Notes under the pieces: generated by a model
What the model was told of the DNA's origin: nothing
The model's database searches: none
What the model saw: the letters and a program-made list of their open reading frames with translations, nothing else
In this document: positions 6,549-14,314 of the stretch, in pieces
Numbering within the stretch: position 1 is the stretch's first letter
How the letters are laid out: every line of letters begins with the position of its first letter
Assembly: GCA_938039345.1 (NCBI GenBank)
Contig: CALHVB010000041.1
Span: forward strand, 1-19,065
Source of the DNA: an uncultured Sediminicola sp.
Lineage (GTDB): Bacteria > Bacteroidota > Bacteroidia > Flavobacteriales > Flavobacteriaceae
DNA length: 19,065 nt
Direction: 5' to 3'
Position numbers and translations under genes: made by a program

Positions 6549-8840
6549 ATGAAATTAAAACCTTTTACTAATTTCTTTTTTAGAATGTCAAAAGTTAAAG
6601 TCAAATATATATTTGTTGTTGCTTTGTTCTTTTTATGTTCTAAAGGGTATTCACAGGAAACTGTTTTTCTTTTGTTTGCAGACCCTACAGATTTAACAGC
6701 GTCGGAAACCCCCATAGATGAGGGTAAGTTTCAGGTTCGTTTAAGTTCTCCTAATCCATTTAGGAGAGACATTCTAGTAACAGCAGAACTTAGCGGTACG
6801 GCAATTTTAAATTCTGATTATAGTATAGAAAACATAAGTAATGCTGGGGTTATAAGATTTGAACCTGGAGAATTTGTTAAAGAAATTAATATCGTAGATA
6901 TTGTTGATGACACTTTAATAGAGGGAGATGAAACAGTAGTTTTAACACTTAGAAGTGTAAATATTTCTGATTATGTAATAAACCCGACTATAGATAATAG
7001 TGTTACGTTGATAATTGAAGACAATGATGCATGTGTTACTATAGATGATGCTCCGGAATTAGATGCATCTATTCCTACAGTTTTTTGTGATGTAATAAAT
7101 CAAGATTTAAATGAGTATACGCAGAGTATAGCTCCAGCAGGTTCTGTACTTACTTGGAGTACATCATCAGATTTGTTAGATGAAGATGCTCACTTAGTAA
7201 ATACAGTAGTGCAAGCACCAGGAAAATATAATGGCTTTTTTTATGATGCAGCAGATAGGTGTGCTGGACCGCCATTGAGCGTAGAACTTCAAATATTTGA
7301 GACTCCAACAGTAGAAAGTACAACAGGTATGCAAACCTGTGGAGCTTCTGAGTTTACCTTAGCAGCAACAGTAAGTGATGGAGGAACTTTAAATTGGTAT
7401 GATAGTGAGGTAGGAGGTACATTGTTAGAGACAGGTACCACTTTTATGACACCAGTACTTAGTACAACAACAACATATTATGTAGATGCAACAGCGAATG
7501 GTTGTACTTCGGAAAGAGTTGCAGTAGAAGCTACAGTTAATATTCAACCATCAATTGGTACAATAACAGATACTATGGTTTGTAGTATCACTAGAAACGG
7601 AAGAGAAACAACTGTAGATTTAGATACAACCCTAAGTGGAGCAGATGATGGAGTTTGGATTATTACAACAGACCCCTCTGGTAGTGTAGTAATAGGAACA
7701 GATAATGTGGTAGATTTTGAAGGTTTAACAAGTGGGGATTATGTATTTACATATACAACAACTGTTGCCTTAGCTCCATGTACAAATGAATCAGGGGTGC
7801 TTACCATTAATGTATCTTCTTGTACTGTAGATAGTGATAGTGATGGAGTTAATGATGACGATGAACAAGACATAGGTACACTAGTAAATAATCCAGATAC
7901 AGACGGCGATGGTATAAATGATGGTGATGAAATAGGAGATAATGTAGCAGATCCTATAGATACAGATAGTGATGGAGTTATAGATGCATTAGAGTCTAAT
8001 ATTTTAGATGCTGATGGAGACATGGTAGTTGATCAATTAGACCCTGCAAATACTGATCCATGTAATCCAAATCCTTCTGCGGGAGTATGTGATACTGATG
8101 GAGATGGAATAACAGATGGAGATGAAATAGCAAATGATACAGATCCTTTAGATGCATGTGATCCTAATCTTACGCCAGCATGTATGCCTGGTGATATAGA
8201 TTTACAGGTAGAAAAAACAGCAGATAAATTAGAAGTAAATGTAGAAGATGAACTTGTTTTTACAATTACCTTAACAAATTTATCAGCAGATAGAATTATA
8301 GATGTAGAGGTTGGAGATTTACTAGAGCCTCCATTTAACTATGTTTCTCATGAGTCCTCTATAGGGGATTATGATGCGTTAACAGGTCTTTGGACTATCG
8401 ATGAGATTCTTGCGAATGAAGAGCACACATTAACTATATCGGTAACAATAGGAGCAATTAGTGAGGGAGATTATGAAAATACAGTAGTTGTTTTAGCTAA
8501 TTTTCCAGATGATAGTGATTTAACTAATAATGAAGATACAGTCACTATAACTGTAAACTCTCGTTCTAATAATGATTGTGGATTTCTTTTTAATCAATTT
8601 TCACCAAATTCAGACGGAACTAATGATTTATTAAGAATAAACTGTATAGAAAACTATCCTGATAATACTTTAGAAGTGTATGATAGGTATGGGAATATAG
8701 TTTATGAAGCTAAAGGCTATGATAATACTTGGGGTGGTACAGGCAAGAATGGAGATTTACCAAAAGGCACTTATTTTTATATATTAAATCTTGGAGATGG
8801 TTCCGATGTTACAAAAGGTTGGATTCAAATCATAAGATAA
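6549..8840 (+). CDS. T9SS type-B surface protein with Calx-beta, TSP3-like and DUF11 domains
   Basis: A 763-residue exported, modular, acidic surface protein. In order: a signal peptide ending near KGYSQ; a Calx-beta-like domain (about 50-158, FEPGEFVKEINI and DDTLIEGDETVVLTL); Ig-like/PKD-type modules rich in Cys, Ser and Thr (about 160-425, including NWYDSEVGGTLL); aspartate-rich thrombospondin-type-3-like calcium-binding repeats (about 427-547, repeated DSDGVNDDDE and DTDGDGINDGDE units); a DUF11-like beta domain (about 549-672, DLQVEKTADKLEVNVEDE); and a gliding-motility-associated C-terminal domain (about 680-763, FSPNSDGTNDLLRI, EVYDRYGNIVYEAKGYDNTW, LPKGTYFYIL). That last domain marks export by the type IX secretion system as a type-B substrate. 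No enzyme domain is visible, so adhesion or surface structure is the likely role. The start is ambiguous: Met13 at 6585 gives a more typical signal peptide (MSKVKVKY). PorP/SprF follows 7 nt downstream. Confidence 0.9.
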   Translation: MKLKPFTNFFFRMSKVKVKYIFVVALFFLCSKGYSQETVFLLFADPTDLTASETPIDEGKFQVRLSSPNPFRRDILVTAELSGTAILNSDYSIENISNAGVIRFEPGEFVKEINIVDIVDDTLIEGDETVVLTLRSVNISDYVINPTIDNSVTLIIEDNDACVTIDDAPELDASIPTVFCDVINQDLNEYTQSIAPAGSVLTWSTSSDLLDEDAHLVNTVVQAPGKYNGFFYDAADRCAGPPLSVELQIFETPTVESTTGMQTCGASEFTLAATVSDGGTLNWYDSEVGGTLLETGTTFMTPVLSTTTTYYVDATANGCTSERVAVEATVNIQPSIGTITDTMVCSITRNGRETTVDLDTTLSGADDGVWIITTDPSGSVVIGTDNVVDFEGLTSGDYVFTYTTTVALAPCTNESGVLTINVSSCTVDSDSDGVNDDDEQDIGTLVNNPDTDGDGINDGDEIGDNVADPIDTDSDGVIDALESNILDADGDMVVDQLDPANTDPCNPNPSAGVCDTDGDGITDGDEIANDTDPLDACDPNLTPACMPGDIDLQVEKTADKLEVNVEDELVFTITLTNLSADRIIDVEVGDLLEPPFNYVSHESSIGDYDALTGLWTIDEILANEEHTLTISVTIGAISEGDYENTVVVLANFPDDSDLTNNEDTVTITVNSRSNNDCGFLFNQFSPNSDGTNDLLRINCIENYPDNTLEVYDRYGNIVYEAKGYDNTWGGTGKNGDLPKGTYFYILNLGDGSDVTKGWIQIIR
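7827..8190 (+). repeat. Aspartate-rich calcium-binding repeats (TSP3-like) inside the surface protein
   Basis: Within this stretch the reading frame repeats D-x-D-x-D-G-(V/I)-x-D-x-x-E units several times, visible as recurring GAT-GGA/GAT-GGT codon runs. Such units bind calcium in thrombospondin type-3-like linkers and are common in T9SS surface proteins. The low-complexity GAT bias also creates a 94-codon antisense frame that is not a gene. Confidence 0.75.
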
Positions 8841-8847
8841 TAAAGTT

Positions 8848-9837
8848 ATGATTAAAAAAAGAAGTATAGTTAGCTGTAAAGCAATCTTTATATATAGTAT
8901 TCTGTTATTGGGAATAAGTACATTGTATGGGCAAAAAGAACCGCAATATACTCAGTATATGTATAATATTGGGAGTTTTAATTCTGCATACGTAGGAACT
9001 ACAGAGACACCAGAAATTTCATTGTTATATAGAGCACAATGGATAGATATTCCAGGTGCGCCAAGGACTATTAGAGCGGGGTTAAATTTACCATTAGCTA
9101 ATGAGAAAAACGGATTAGGTTTTAATATTATTAATGATGAATTAGGGCCAGCAACTCATACATACATAGATGCAGCGTATTCGTTTCAGGTATTGTTATC
9201 AGAAAACACAAAGTTATCTTTTGGTGTAAATGCGGGTGGTTCGTTATTAAATATGGATTTTAATAAAGGAAGTTTCGAGTTCGAAAATGAACCATTATTA
9301 AACTCTCAATCGCTTAGTAAATTTTATCCAACAGTAGGAGCAGGAACTTTTATGTATTCAGATGATTGGTATTTAGGAATCTCTGTCCCAAACTTTATAA
9401 CAGATGTAGCTTATAGTGATGAAATAAAAACTGTGCTAGAAGATAAAATTCAGTTTAATTTTATTGGAGGTTATGTTTTTAATATTTCAGATGGATTTAA
9501 GTTTAAACCTGCTTTTTTAATTAACTACTTAAAAGGAGCACCTACAAATATTAATATATCCTCTAATTTTTTAATAAGTAATGTAGTTACCCTAGGAGCA
9601 TCTTATAAATTAGATACATCAATAAGTGCATTGGCAGGTATTCAAATATCTAACAGTTTGTTTTTTGGGTATTCTTATGATTATAATACTAATGGATTGG
9701 GAGATTTTAATAGCGGTTCTCACGAGGCTATATTAAAGTTTTATATTGGCAGAAAAGGAAGTGTTAGAAATTCTAATAATAATTCGAAAAGTACAAAAGG
9801 GCAACCTAAACAAATAGATACCCCAAGATTTTTCTAA
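8848..9837 (+). CDS. PorP/SprF family type IX secretion membrane protein
   Basis: A 329-residue predicted outer-membrane beta-barrel. After a signal peptide (ending near TLYGQ), the N-terminus QKEPQYTQYMYNIGSFNSAYVG is the clearest PorP/SprF signature, followed by WIDIPGAPRTIRAGLNLPL and NGLGFNIINDELGP. Alternating amphipathic strands then run to about residue 300, ending in an Asn/Ser/Lys-rich tail that closes with Phe-Phe. In gliding flavobacteria SprF is needed to secrete the large adhesin SprB, and PorP/SprF paralogues are usually coded next to a type-B C-terminal domain substrate, as here: the surface-protein gene ends 7 nt upstream and the OmpA gene starts 13 nt downstream. The three genes are probably one operon. 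This is more likely a substrate-specific paralogue than the core sprF, since no sprA-E or gld genes are next to it. Confidence 0.92.
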   Translation: MIKKRSIVSCKAIFIYSILLLGISTLYGQKEPQYTQYMYNIGSFNSAYVGTTETPEISLLYRAQWIDIPGAPRTIRAGLNLPLANEKNGLGFNIINDELGPATHTYIDAAYSFQVLLSENTKLSFGVNAGGSLLNMDFNKGSFEFENEPLLNSQSLSKFYPTVGAGTFMYSDDWYLGISVPNFITDVAYSDEIKTVLEDKIQFNFIGGYVFNISDGFKFKPAFLINYLKGAPTNINISSNFLISNVVTLGASYKLDTSISALAGIQISNSLFFGYSYDYNTNGLGDFNSGSHEAILKFYIGRKGSVRNSNNNSKSTKGQPKQIDTPRFF

Positions 9838-9850
9838 AAATAGTTTACAG

Positions 9851-11803
9851 ATGAAATTTAAAACTGTTTTATGGTGTTTTTTAGTAGCAACTACAGTTAG
9901 TATTGCACAAGGGAAAAAATCTAAAGGAGATTTTCTTTTTTACGAATATCAGTATAAAGGTGCTATTACAGCCTATGAAAAAGAGCTTAGTAAAAAGAAA
10001 CTAACAGGGCAGCAATATTTAAACTTAGCAGATTCTTACCTTAAAGTTGGTAATTTTAAGCGTGCTTCAAAAATATATTTAGATATCTATGAATTAGAGG
10101 TCTCTAAGAAAGACTCTGCAGGCATTATGTCTAACCATAGATTTAATAAATTACTGCAAAGTTTATCTGGGATTTCAGAAAAAGAAAAGATAGATAAATT
10201 ATTAAAAGTTAGAAAAACATTTTCTTCACCAGAATTAATGGAGAACGCTAATTTTAATAGTGAATTATTAGCTTCTAATGCGGCATCAGAATTAAAATTC
10301 GAAATATTTAATTTAGAGGTAAACAGTCCGCAATCAGATTTTTCACCTTCATTTTATAATGATAAAATACTTTTTACAAGTGGTCGTCCTCAAAAATCAA
10401 GGAAAGTCTATGAGCCCTCAGGAGAATCGTATTTAGATATTTTTGTAGCCAAAGTAAGGCCAGAAGGTAATGCTATAAATGCAAATTCTTTTACAGGAAT
10501 CCCAAGTAGCGATTTTCATAGAGCAACACCTTTTTATTCTAAAGAGTTAAATAATATATTTTATATGCTTTCTAATACCAAGAAAGGAAAATTAGCATTT
10601 AACGATAAAGGGAAAAATGCATTAGCAATAGGAAAAACTAATGGAGTAGGTGATTTTAGTTTTTTATTAAAAGATTTAAGTGTATCATTTTATTACCCTT
10701 TTTATAATGTAGCAACCTCTAAATTGTATTTTGCAGCAGACTTTGAGGATAGTTATGGGGGTACGGATATTTATTATGTGCATACAAATCAGGGACAAAT
10801 TATGTCTGCGCCAATAAATCTAGGGCCTACAATAAATACTCCAGGTAATGAAATTGCTCCTTATGTTTTTGAAAATAGTCTATATTTTTCTTCAGATATT
10901 TTTTATGGATTAGGAGGTATGGATATTTATAAGTCTAATTTAAGAGAAGACAATACTTTTAGTATCCCAGTAAATTTAGGTAATGGTATTAACTCTACAT
11001 ATGATGATTTTGGGTTCATTATAAAAAATAATGATAACAATGGTCTTATAGGTTATTTTTCTTCGAATAGAGAAGGAGGAAAAGGGAATGACGATATATA
11101 TGGGTATACTGTAGCTGAAAAACCAGGTATTAAAACAATCTTAATCGAGGGGAGTGTAGTAAATACATTTAATAATAAAGGCGTTAGTAAAGCTTTAGTG
11201 GAGGTTTTTGATGCTAGTGGAAAGCGTGTTAAAGAAATTTACACAAAGGATGATGGTTTTTATCAGTTTGAAATTCCATGGGAAGATGCTATTAATATAA
11301 AAGTAACAAAAGAGCGTTACTCTAATTTTTCAGAATTATATGTTAAAGAAGAAATAGAAGAACTTCAAAAAGGAACTTTAGATGTAAAAGTTTCTTTATT
11401 AGACGATTTGGTAGAAGAGAGAGAGGGGCAAACGGTTATTAAATTAAATAAATTCTATTTTAGAAAAGGTAGGAGTGAAATTACTTCTTATATAGCTAAA
11501 GAGATAGATAATGTTATTGATGTAATTAAAAAGTTTCCTCAATTGCAATTACGTATAGAATCTCATACCGATAGCCGTTTAGGAGGTAGTACCAACTTCA
11601 GAATATCGCAAAAACGATCAGATGCTATTAAAAAATATTTAATAGATAATGGAGTGCCAACTTCGAACATTCTTTATTCTGTTGGATATGGAGAAGACAA
11701 TTTGGTTAATAAATGTAAAAATGGTGTTTTTTGTTTAGATATACAGCATAAAGAAAATGAACGATCTTTAATTGTGGTTTTAAATTATAATGTGCTCTAT
11801 TAA
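9851..11803 (+). CDS. OmpA-family protein with TPR, WD40-like propeller and regulatory-like domains (PorE-like)
   Basis: A 650-residue exported protein whose domain order matches the PorE-like proteins of type IX secretion loci. In order: a signal peptide (ending near VSIAQ); TPR-like helices (about 30-110); a PD40/WD40-like beta-propeller (about 155-420, with repeats such as ILFTSGRPQKS, LYFAADFEDSYGGTDIYYV, LYFSSDIFYGLGGMDIYKS and GYFSSNREGGKGNDDIYGY); a carboxypeptidase-regulatory-like domain (about 427-510, VEGSVV-type strand, KDDGFYQFEI); and a C-terminal OmpA peptidoglycan-binding domain (about 530-650). In that domain Asp574 (ESHTDSRLG) and Arg589 (ISQKRSDAI) keep the spacing of the pair that contacts diaminopimelate in OmpA. 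It probably anchors the secretion/attachment complex to the cell wall. It is third in the cassette, and its stop lies one base from the stop of the convergent transporter gene. Confidence 0.9.
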   Translation: MKFKTVLWCFLVATTVSIAQGKKSKGDFLFYEYQYKGAITAYEKELSKKKLTGQQYLNLADSYLKVGNFKRASKIYLDIYELEVSKKDSAGIMSNHRFNKLLQSLSGISEKEKIDKLLKVRKTFSSPELMENANFNSELLASNAASELKFEIFNLEVNSPQSDFSPSFYNDKILFTSGRPQKSRKVYEPSGESYLDIFVAKVRPEGNAINANSFTGIPSSDFHRATPFYSKELNNIFYMLSNTKKGKLAFNDKGKNALAIGKTNGVGDFSFLLKDLSVSFYYPFYNVATSKLYFAADFEDSYGGTDIYYVHTNQGQIMSAPINLGPTINTPGNEIAPYVFENSLYFSSDIFYGLGGMDIYKSNLREDNTFSIPVNLGNGINSTYDDFGFIIKNNDNNGLIGYFSSNREGGKGNDDIYGYTVAEKPGIKTILIEGSVVNTFNNKGVSKALVEVFDASGKRVKEIYTKDDGFYQFEIPWEDAINIKVTKERYSNFSELYVKEEIEELQKGTLDVKVSLLDDLVEEREGQTVIKLNKFYFRKGRSEITSYIAKEIDNVIDVIKKFPQLQLRIESHTDSRLGGSTNFRISQKRSDAIKKYLIDNGVPTSNILYSVGYGEDNLVNKCKNGVFCLDIQHKENERSLIVVLNYNVLY

Positions 11804-11804
11804 A

Positions 11805-13061
11805 TTAAAATAGTACTACCCAAAAATAATAGAGAGAAAATAAAGAAAGAAATAGTATTCCTATGTATGCGAGTATTTGCAATCTTTTTCTAGGTTTGTA
11901 CGCCATTGGAATTTCTTTACTTAATACATTCTTTAGATTCATATAGCCAATAATAGGAGCTACTACAAATGATACAAAAGTAGCTAATGCTACTAATTGC
12001 CCCATATTAGCACCAAAACCTGTAATTACTATAAAATTGATGATTGCAAGGATAATAATGGTACCAGTAAAATATCTTTTTTTTGTATTTTTTTGCTTTG
12101 TATTAGATAATAGTTCTACAATGTCTATACTAACTCTCGCGATGGCATCGTGCGCAGTCATACATGTACTAAGCATCGTAGCAAAAGCTGCAAAAGCAAT
12201 AAAGGGATATGTCCAATTACCAATATTGCTTGTAAATAATTTAATTAATTGGTCTGCAAAAGTTACCGCACTGCTACTTATTTTTGTGTGAGATCCATAT
12301 AATGTCATCCAGCCAATAATTAAAAAGAAAACAGCAAGTAGGGCAGTTAAAAAATATCCAATATTAAATTCTAATAAAGCTTCTTTTAAAGGAGTTTTTT
12401 TATGCTTATTAAGTTTTAATTTTTCAATACTCCACATGCTTACCCAGCTAGAGGCTTCAACAGTAGTAGGCATCCATCCCATGAGTCCTATTAAAAACAA
12501 TATACCTACTTCGTTAAAAATAACAGGTGCTTTAAAATCTGATGCTATTGTAATTTGCCCCTTGCTAATAACAGAAATAGTTGTAATTAAAAGTGCTAGA
12601 AACAAGGTGGTGATTACTAATTTTAAAGAACGTTCTAAAAAAGTATATTTTCCTACAATAAGTAAAATACTAATGAAAACAAATAAGCCTAATGCTACTG
12701 TATTTTGATATGTATTAGGTATTTGAAATAAATTCATAAATAAACCTGTAGTTACAATATATAAGGCAGCTAAAATGGTAAACGTAGACACCAGTGTAAT
12801 AAGGGCGTAAAACCATAAATATCCTTTTCCTCTGTTTAGATAACCCTCGATAAGAGTTTTGTTGGTTATGTTGGTATAGCGAATGCCAAATTCAAAAAAA
12901 GGATATTTAAGTATATTGGCTAGTATAATAGGAAAAATCATAATCCATCCATATTGAGCTCCTGCTTTGGTAGATAAAACCAAATGAGAAGTACCAATAG
13001 CCATACTGGCAAAAAGTAAACCAGGGCCTAAGTTTTTTAGAAGGTTTTTTATTGTAGACAT
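11805..13061 (-). CDS. NRAMP-family transporter homologue lacking the canonical metal-site motif
   Basis: A 418-residue inner-membrane protein with about 11 hydrophobic helices and the NRAMP-like opening GPGLLFASMA. In canonical NRAMP manganese/iron transporters, helix 1 carries DPGN and helix 6 carries MPH; here the aligned helix-1 positions read Gly-Thr-Ser-His (residues 23-26, AIGTSHLV) and helix 6 reads MPTT (197-200). The neighbouring STKAGAQYG and KYPFFEFGIRY segments fit a recognised but poorly characterised bacterial NRAMP-related group. Transport of a divalent metal is plausible but the substrate is unproven, because the usual Asp/Asn ligands are absent. It lies 55 nt after the SanA-like gene on the same strand and may be co-transcribed with it. 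It ends one base from the OmpA gene stop, so no dedicated terminator fits between them. The ATG at 13061 directly precedes the first helix. Confidence 0.85.
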   Translation of the reverse strand: MSTIKNLLKNLGPGLLFASMAIGTSHLVLSTKAGAQYGWIMIFPIILANILKYPFFEFGIRYTNITNKTLIEGYLNRGKGYLWFYALITLVSTFTILAALYIVTTGLFMNLFQIPNTYQNTVALGLFVFISILLIVGKYTFLERSLKLVITTLFLALLITTISVISKGQITIASDFKAPVIFNEVGILFLIGLMGWMPTTVEASSWVSMWSIEKLKLNKHKKTPLKEALLEFNIGYFLTALLAVFFLIIGWMTLYGSHTKISSSAVTFADQLIKLFTSNIGNWTYPFIAFAAFATMLSTCMTAHDAIARVSIDIVELLSNTKQKNTKKRYFTGTIIILAIINFIVITGFGANMGQLVALATFVSFVVAPIIGYMNLKNVLSKEIPMAYKPRKRLQILAYIGILFLSLFSLYYFWVVLF

Positions 13062-13116
13062 ACAAATTGGTGGTTTATTTAGTAATAACTAAAATATGTA
13101 AACTACAAATAACAAA

Positions 13117-13752
13117 CTATTTAATTTCTATTTTATCGCCGTAGAATTTTGGTTGTTTGTTTGTGGTTAAATCTATAAATACTTTTACACGAGCAAAATA
13201 TTCACGAATTTTTACTTTTAAACCATATTTTCCAGATATGTCTTTGGCATTAAAACCTATAGCATGTAATCCTTTTTTTTCGGCTAAATAAATAGCACGC
13301 TCATTATGAAATTTTTGAGAAATAATAGTAACACTATCTAAACCAAAAATGACTTTGGCTCTAACCATAGAATCTAATGTTCTAAATCCTGCATAATCTA
13401 AAAATATTTTATTTTTTGGAATACCTCTTTTTATAAGGTCTTTTTTAAAATGAGTGGGTTCATCATAATATTTGCTACTATTATCTCCGCTTACTAAAAT
13501 AAAATCTATTTTCCCTGCTTTATAGAGCGCTACAGTAGCATCAATTCTATGAGTATAATAAAGATTAGGTCTGCCGCCTTTTAGTTTTCTGGCTGTCCCT
13601 AAAACAATTCCAACTTTATTTTTTTTAATATTTTCAGTATGGCTAAATGTTTTTTCTTTAGCAGCTTCTTGTATGGTGTAATTACTTAAAAACAATAAAG
13701 TAGCTACAATTATAAGAATTAAAAGAGTAATTAAAAAAAGCTTCTTTCTCAT
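13117..13752 (-). CDS. sanA: SanA-like DUF218 (ElyC/SanA/YdcF) envelope protein
   Basis: A 211-residue protein with one N-terminal membrane helix (about 4-23) and a DUF218 domain facing the periplasm. The motif set is that of SanA: GIVLGTARKLKGGRPNLYYTHRI, FILVSGDNSSKYYDEPTH, KNKIFLDYAGFRTLDSMVRA, TIISQKFHNERAIYLAEKKG and IGFNAKD. In Escherichia coli SanA is tied to envelope barrier function (vancomycin exclusion at high temperature); the chemical activity of the family is not established. Length is close to that of SanA. It is first in a probable minus-strand unit with the NRAMP-related transporter. The start ATG at 13752 sits right after a promoter-like element, so the leader would be very short or absent if that element is real. 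Confidence 0.88.
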   Translation of the reverse strand: MRKKLFLITLLILIIVATLLFLSNYTIQEAAKEKTFSHTENIKKNKVGIVLGTARKLKGGRPNLYYTHRIDATVALYKAGKIDFILVSGDNSSKYYDEPTHFKKDLIKRGIPKNKIFLDYAGFRTLDSMVRAKVIFGLDSVTIISQKFHNERAIYLAEKKGLHAIGFNAKDISGKYGLKVKIREYFARVKVFIDLTTNKQPKFYGDKIEIK

Positions 13753-14314
13753 ATAGTCTAAAGGTACAGTAAAAGGTTTTTTTAAGAGAAAATAAAAGTG
13801 TTAAATATATTTTTATCAGGTTTAAAATAGAGGATTTTTTTGTGTTAATAGAAGCAAAGACTTTGTTAAAATCATTATTAAAAATAGGATATTTATAATA
13901 ACTCCTAGTAATAATAATTGTTTACGATTTGTAGGGTTAGATAATTAGCTGTCTAAGCTGTTTTTTTGTAGGTACTATTGTTAATTTATGCTACCCATTT
14001 TTATCAAGAAAGGGTCTTAATATAGTAGTAGCTATATAAGCGAACCATTACTAGTAGTATCTATAATAATTTATGCACTAAAGTTATTAGTTACTGTGTA
14101 ATTCATTAATGAATAAATAGAGAAAATAGAAAGTGCTTTTTGTTGTTGTTTTTGAGGAAATCGTATTGTTTTTTACGAGAAAAAGATAATAGTTTTATGG
14201 AGAAATAAGCCAATGTTGTTTTGGCAATTCCACAGAGTAATAATCTATAAGATAAAATATTCAATATGATAATTTTTTATAGAAGTAGATAGAAATAAGT
14301 AATATAAAGACATA
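13753..14314. other. 562-nt non-coding region between divergent genes
   Basis: This is the longest gene-free stretch in the window. It separates the minus-strand SanA-like gene from the plus-strand beta-glucosidase, so both promoters should be here. I found no open frame beyond about 20 codons, no tRNA-like fold and no array. Visible structure is modest: a perfect 14-bp palindrome ATTCATTAATGAAT (14101-14114), a 5-bp-stem hairpin GCCAA/TTGGC (14209-14225), and two similar TAGTAGTAxCTATA segments (around 14022-14065). I see no strong TAnnTTTG element ahead of the glucosidase. It may hold a regulator site or a small RNA, but nothing proves it. Confidence 0.4.
13759..13791 (-). promoter_or_regulatory. 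Candidate promoter for the SanA-like/NRAMP unit
   Basis: On the minus strand TACCTTTA (13766-13759) matches TAnnTTTG except at the last base, and TTTC (13791-13788) lies 21 nt upstream. The -7 element ends only 6 nt before the ATG at 13752, so this promoter would make a leaderless or nearly leaderless transcript. The weak spacing argument keeps confidence low. Confidence 0.3.

Noticed and set aside
7739..8023. 94-codon minus-strand frame opposite the calcium-repeat region
   Set aside because: It is made of Ser/Pro-rich antisense codons produced by the GAT-rich repeats of the surface protein and has no start context or domain.
12037..12708. Two plus-strand frames (84 and 90 codons) inside the transporter gene
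   Set aside because: Both are antisense to hydrophobic helices, which often give open hydrophobic shadow frames; neither has a promoter or family pattern.
14213..14269. Small frame of 18 codons upstream of bglX
   Set aside because: It is too short, has no recognisable leader-peptide pattern and overlaps the weak GCCAA/TTGGC hairpin; chance is the simplest explanation.
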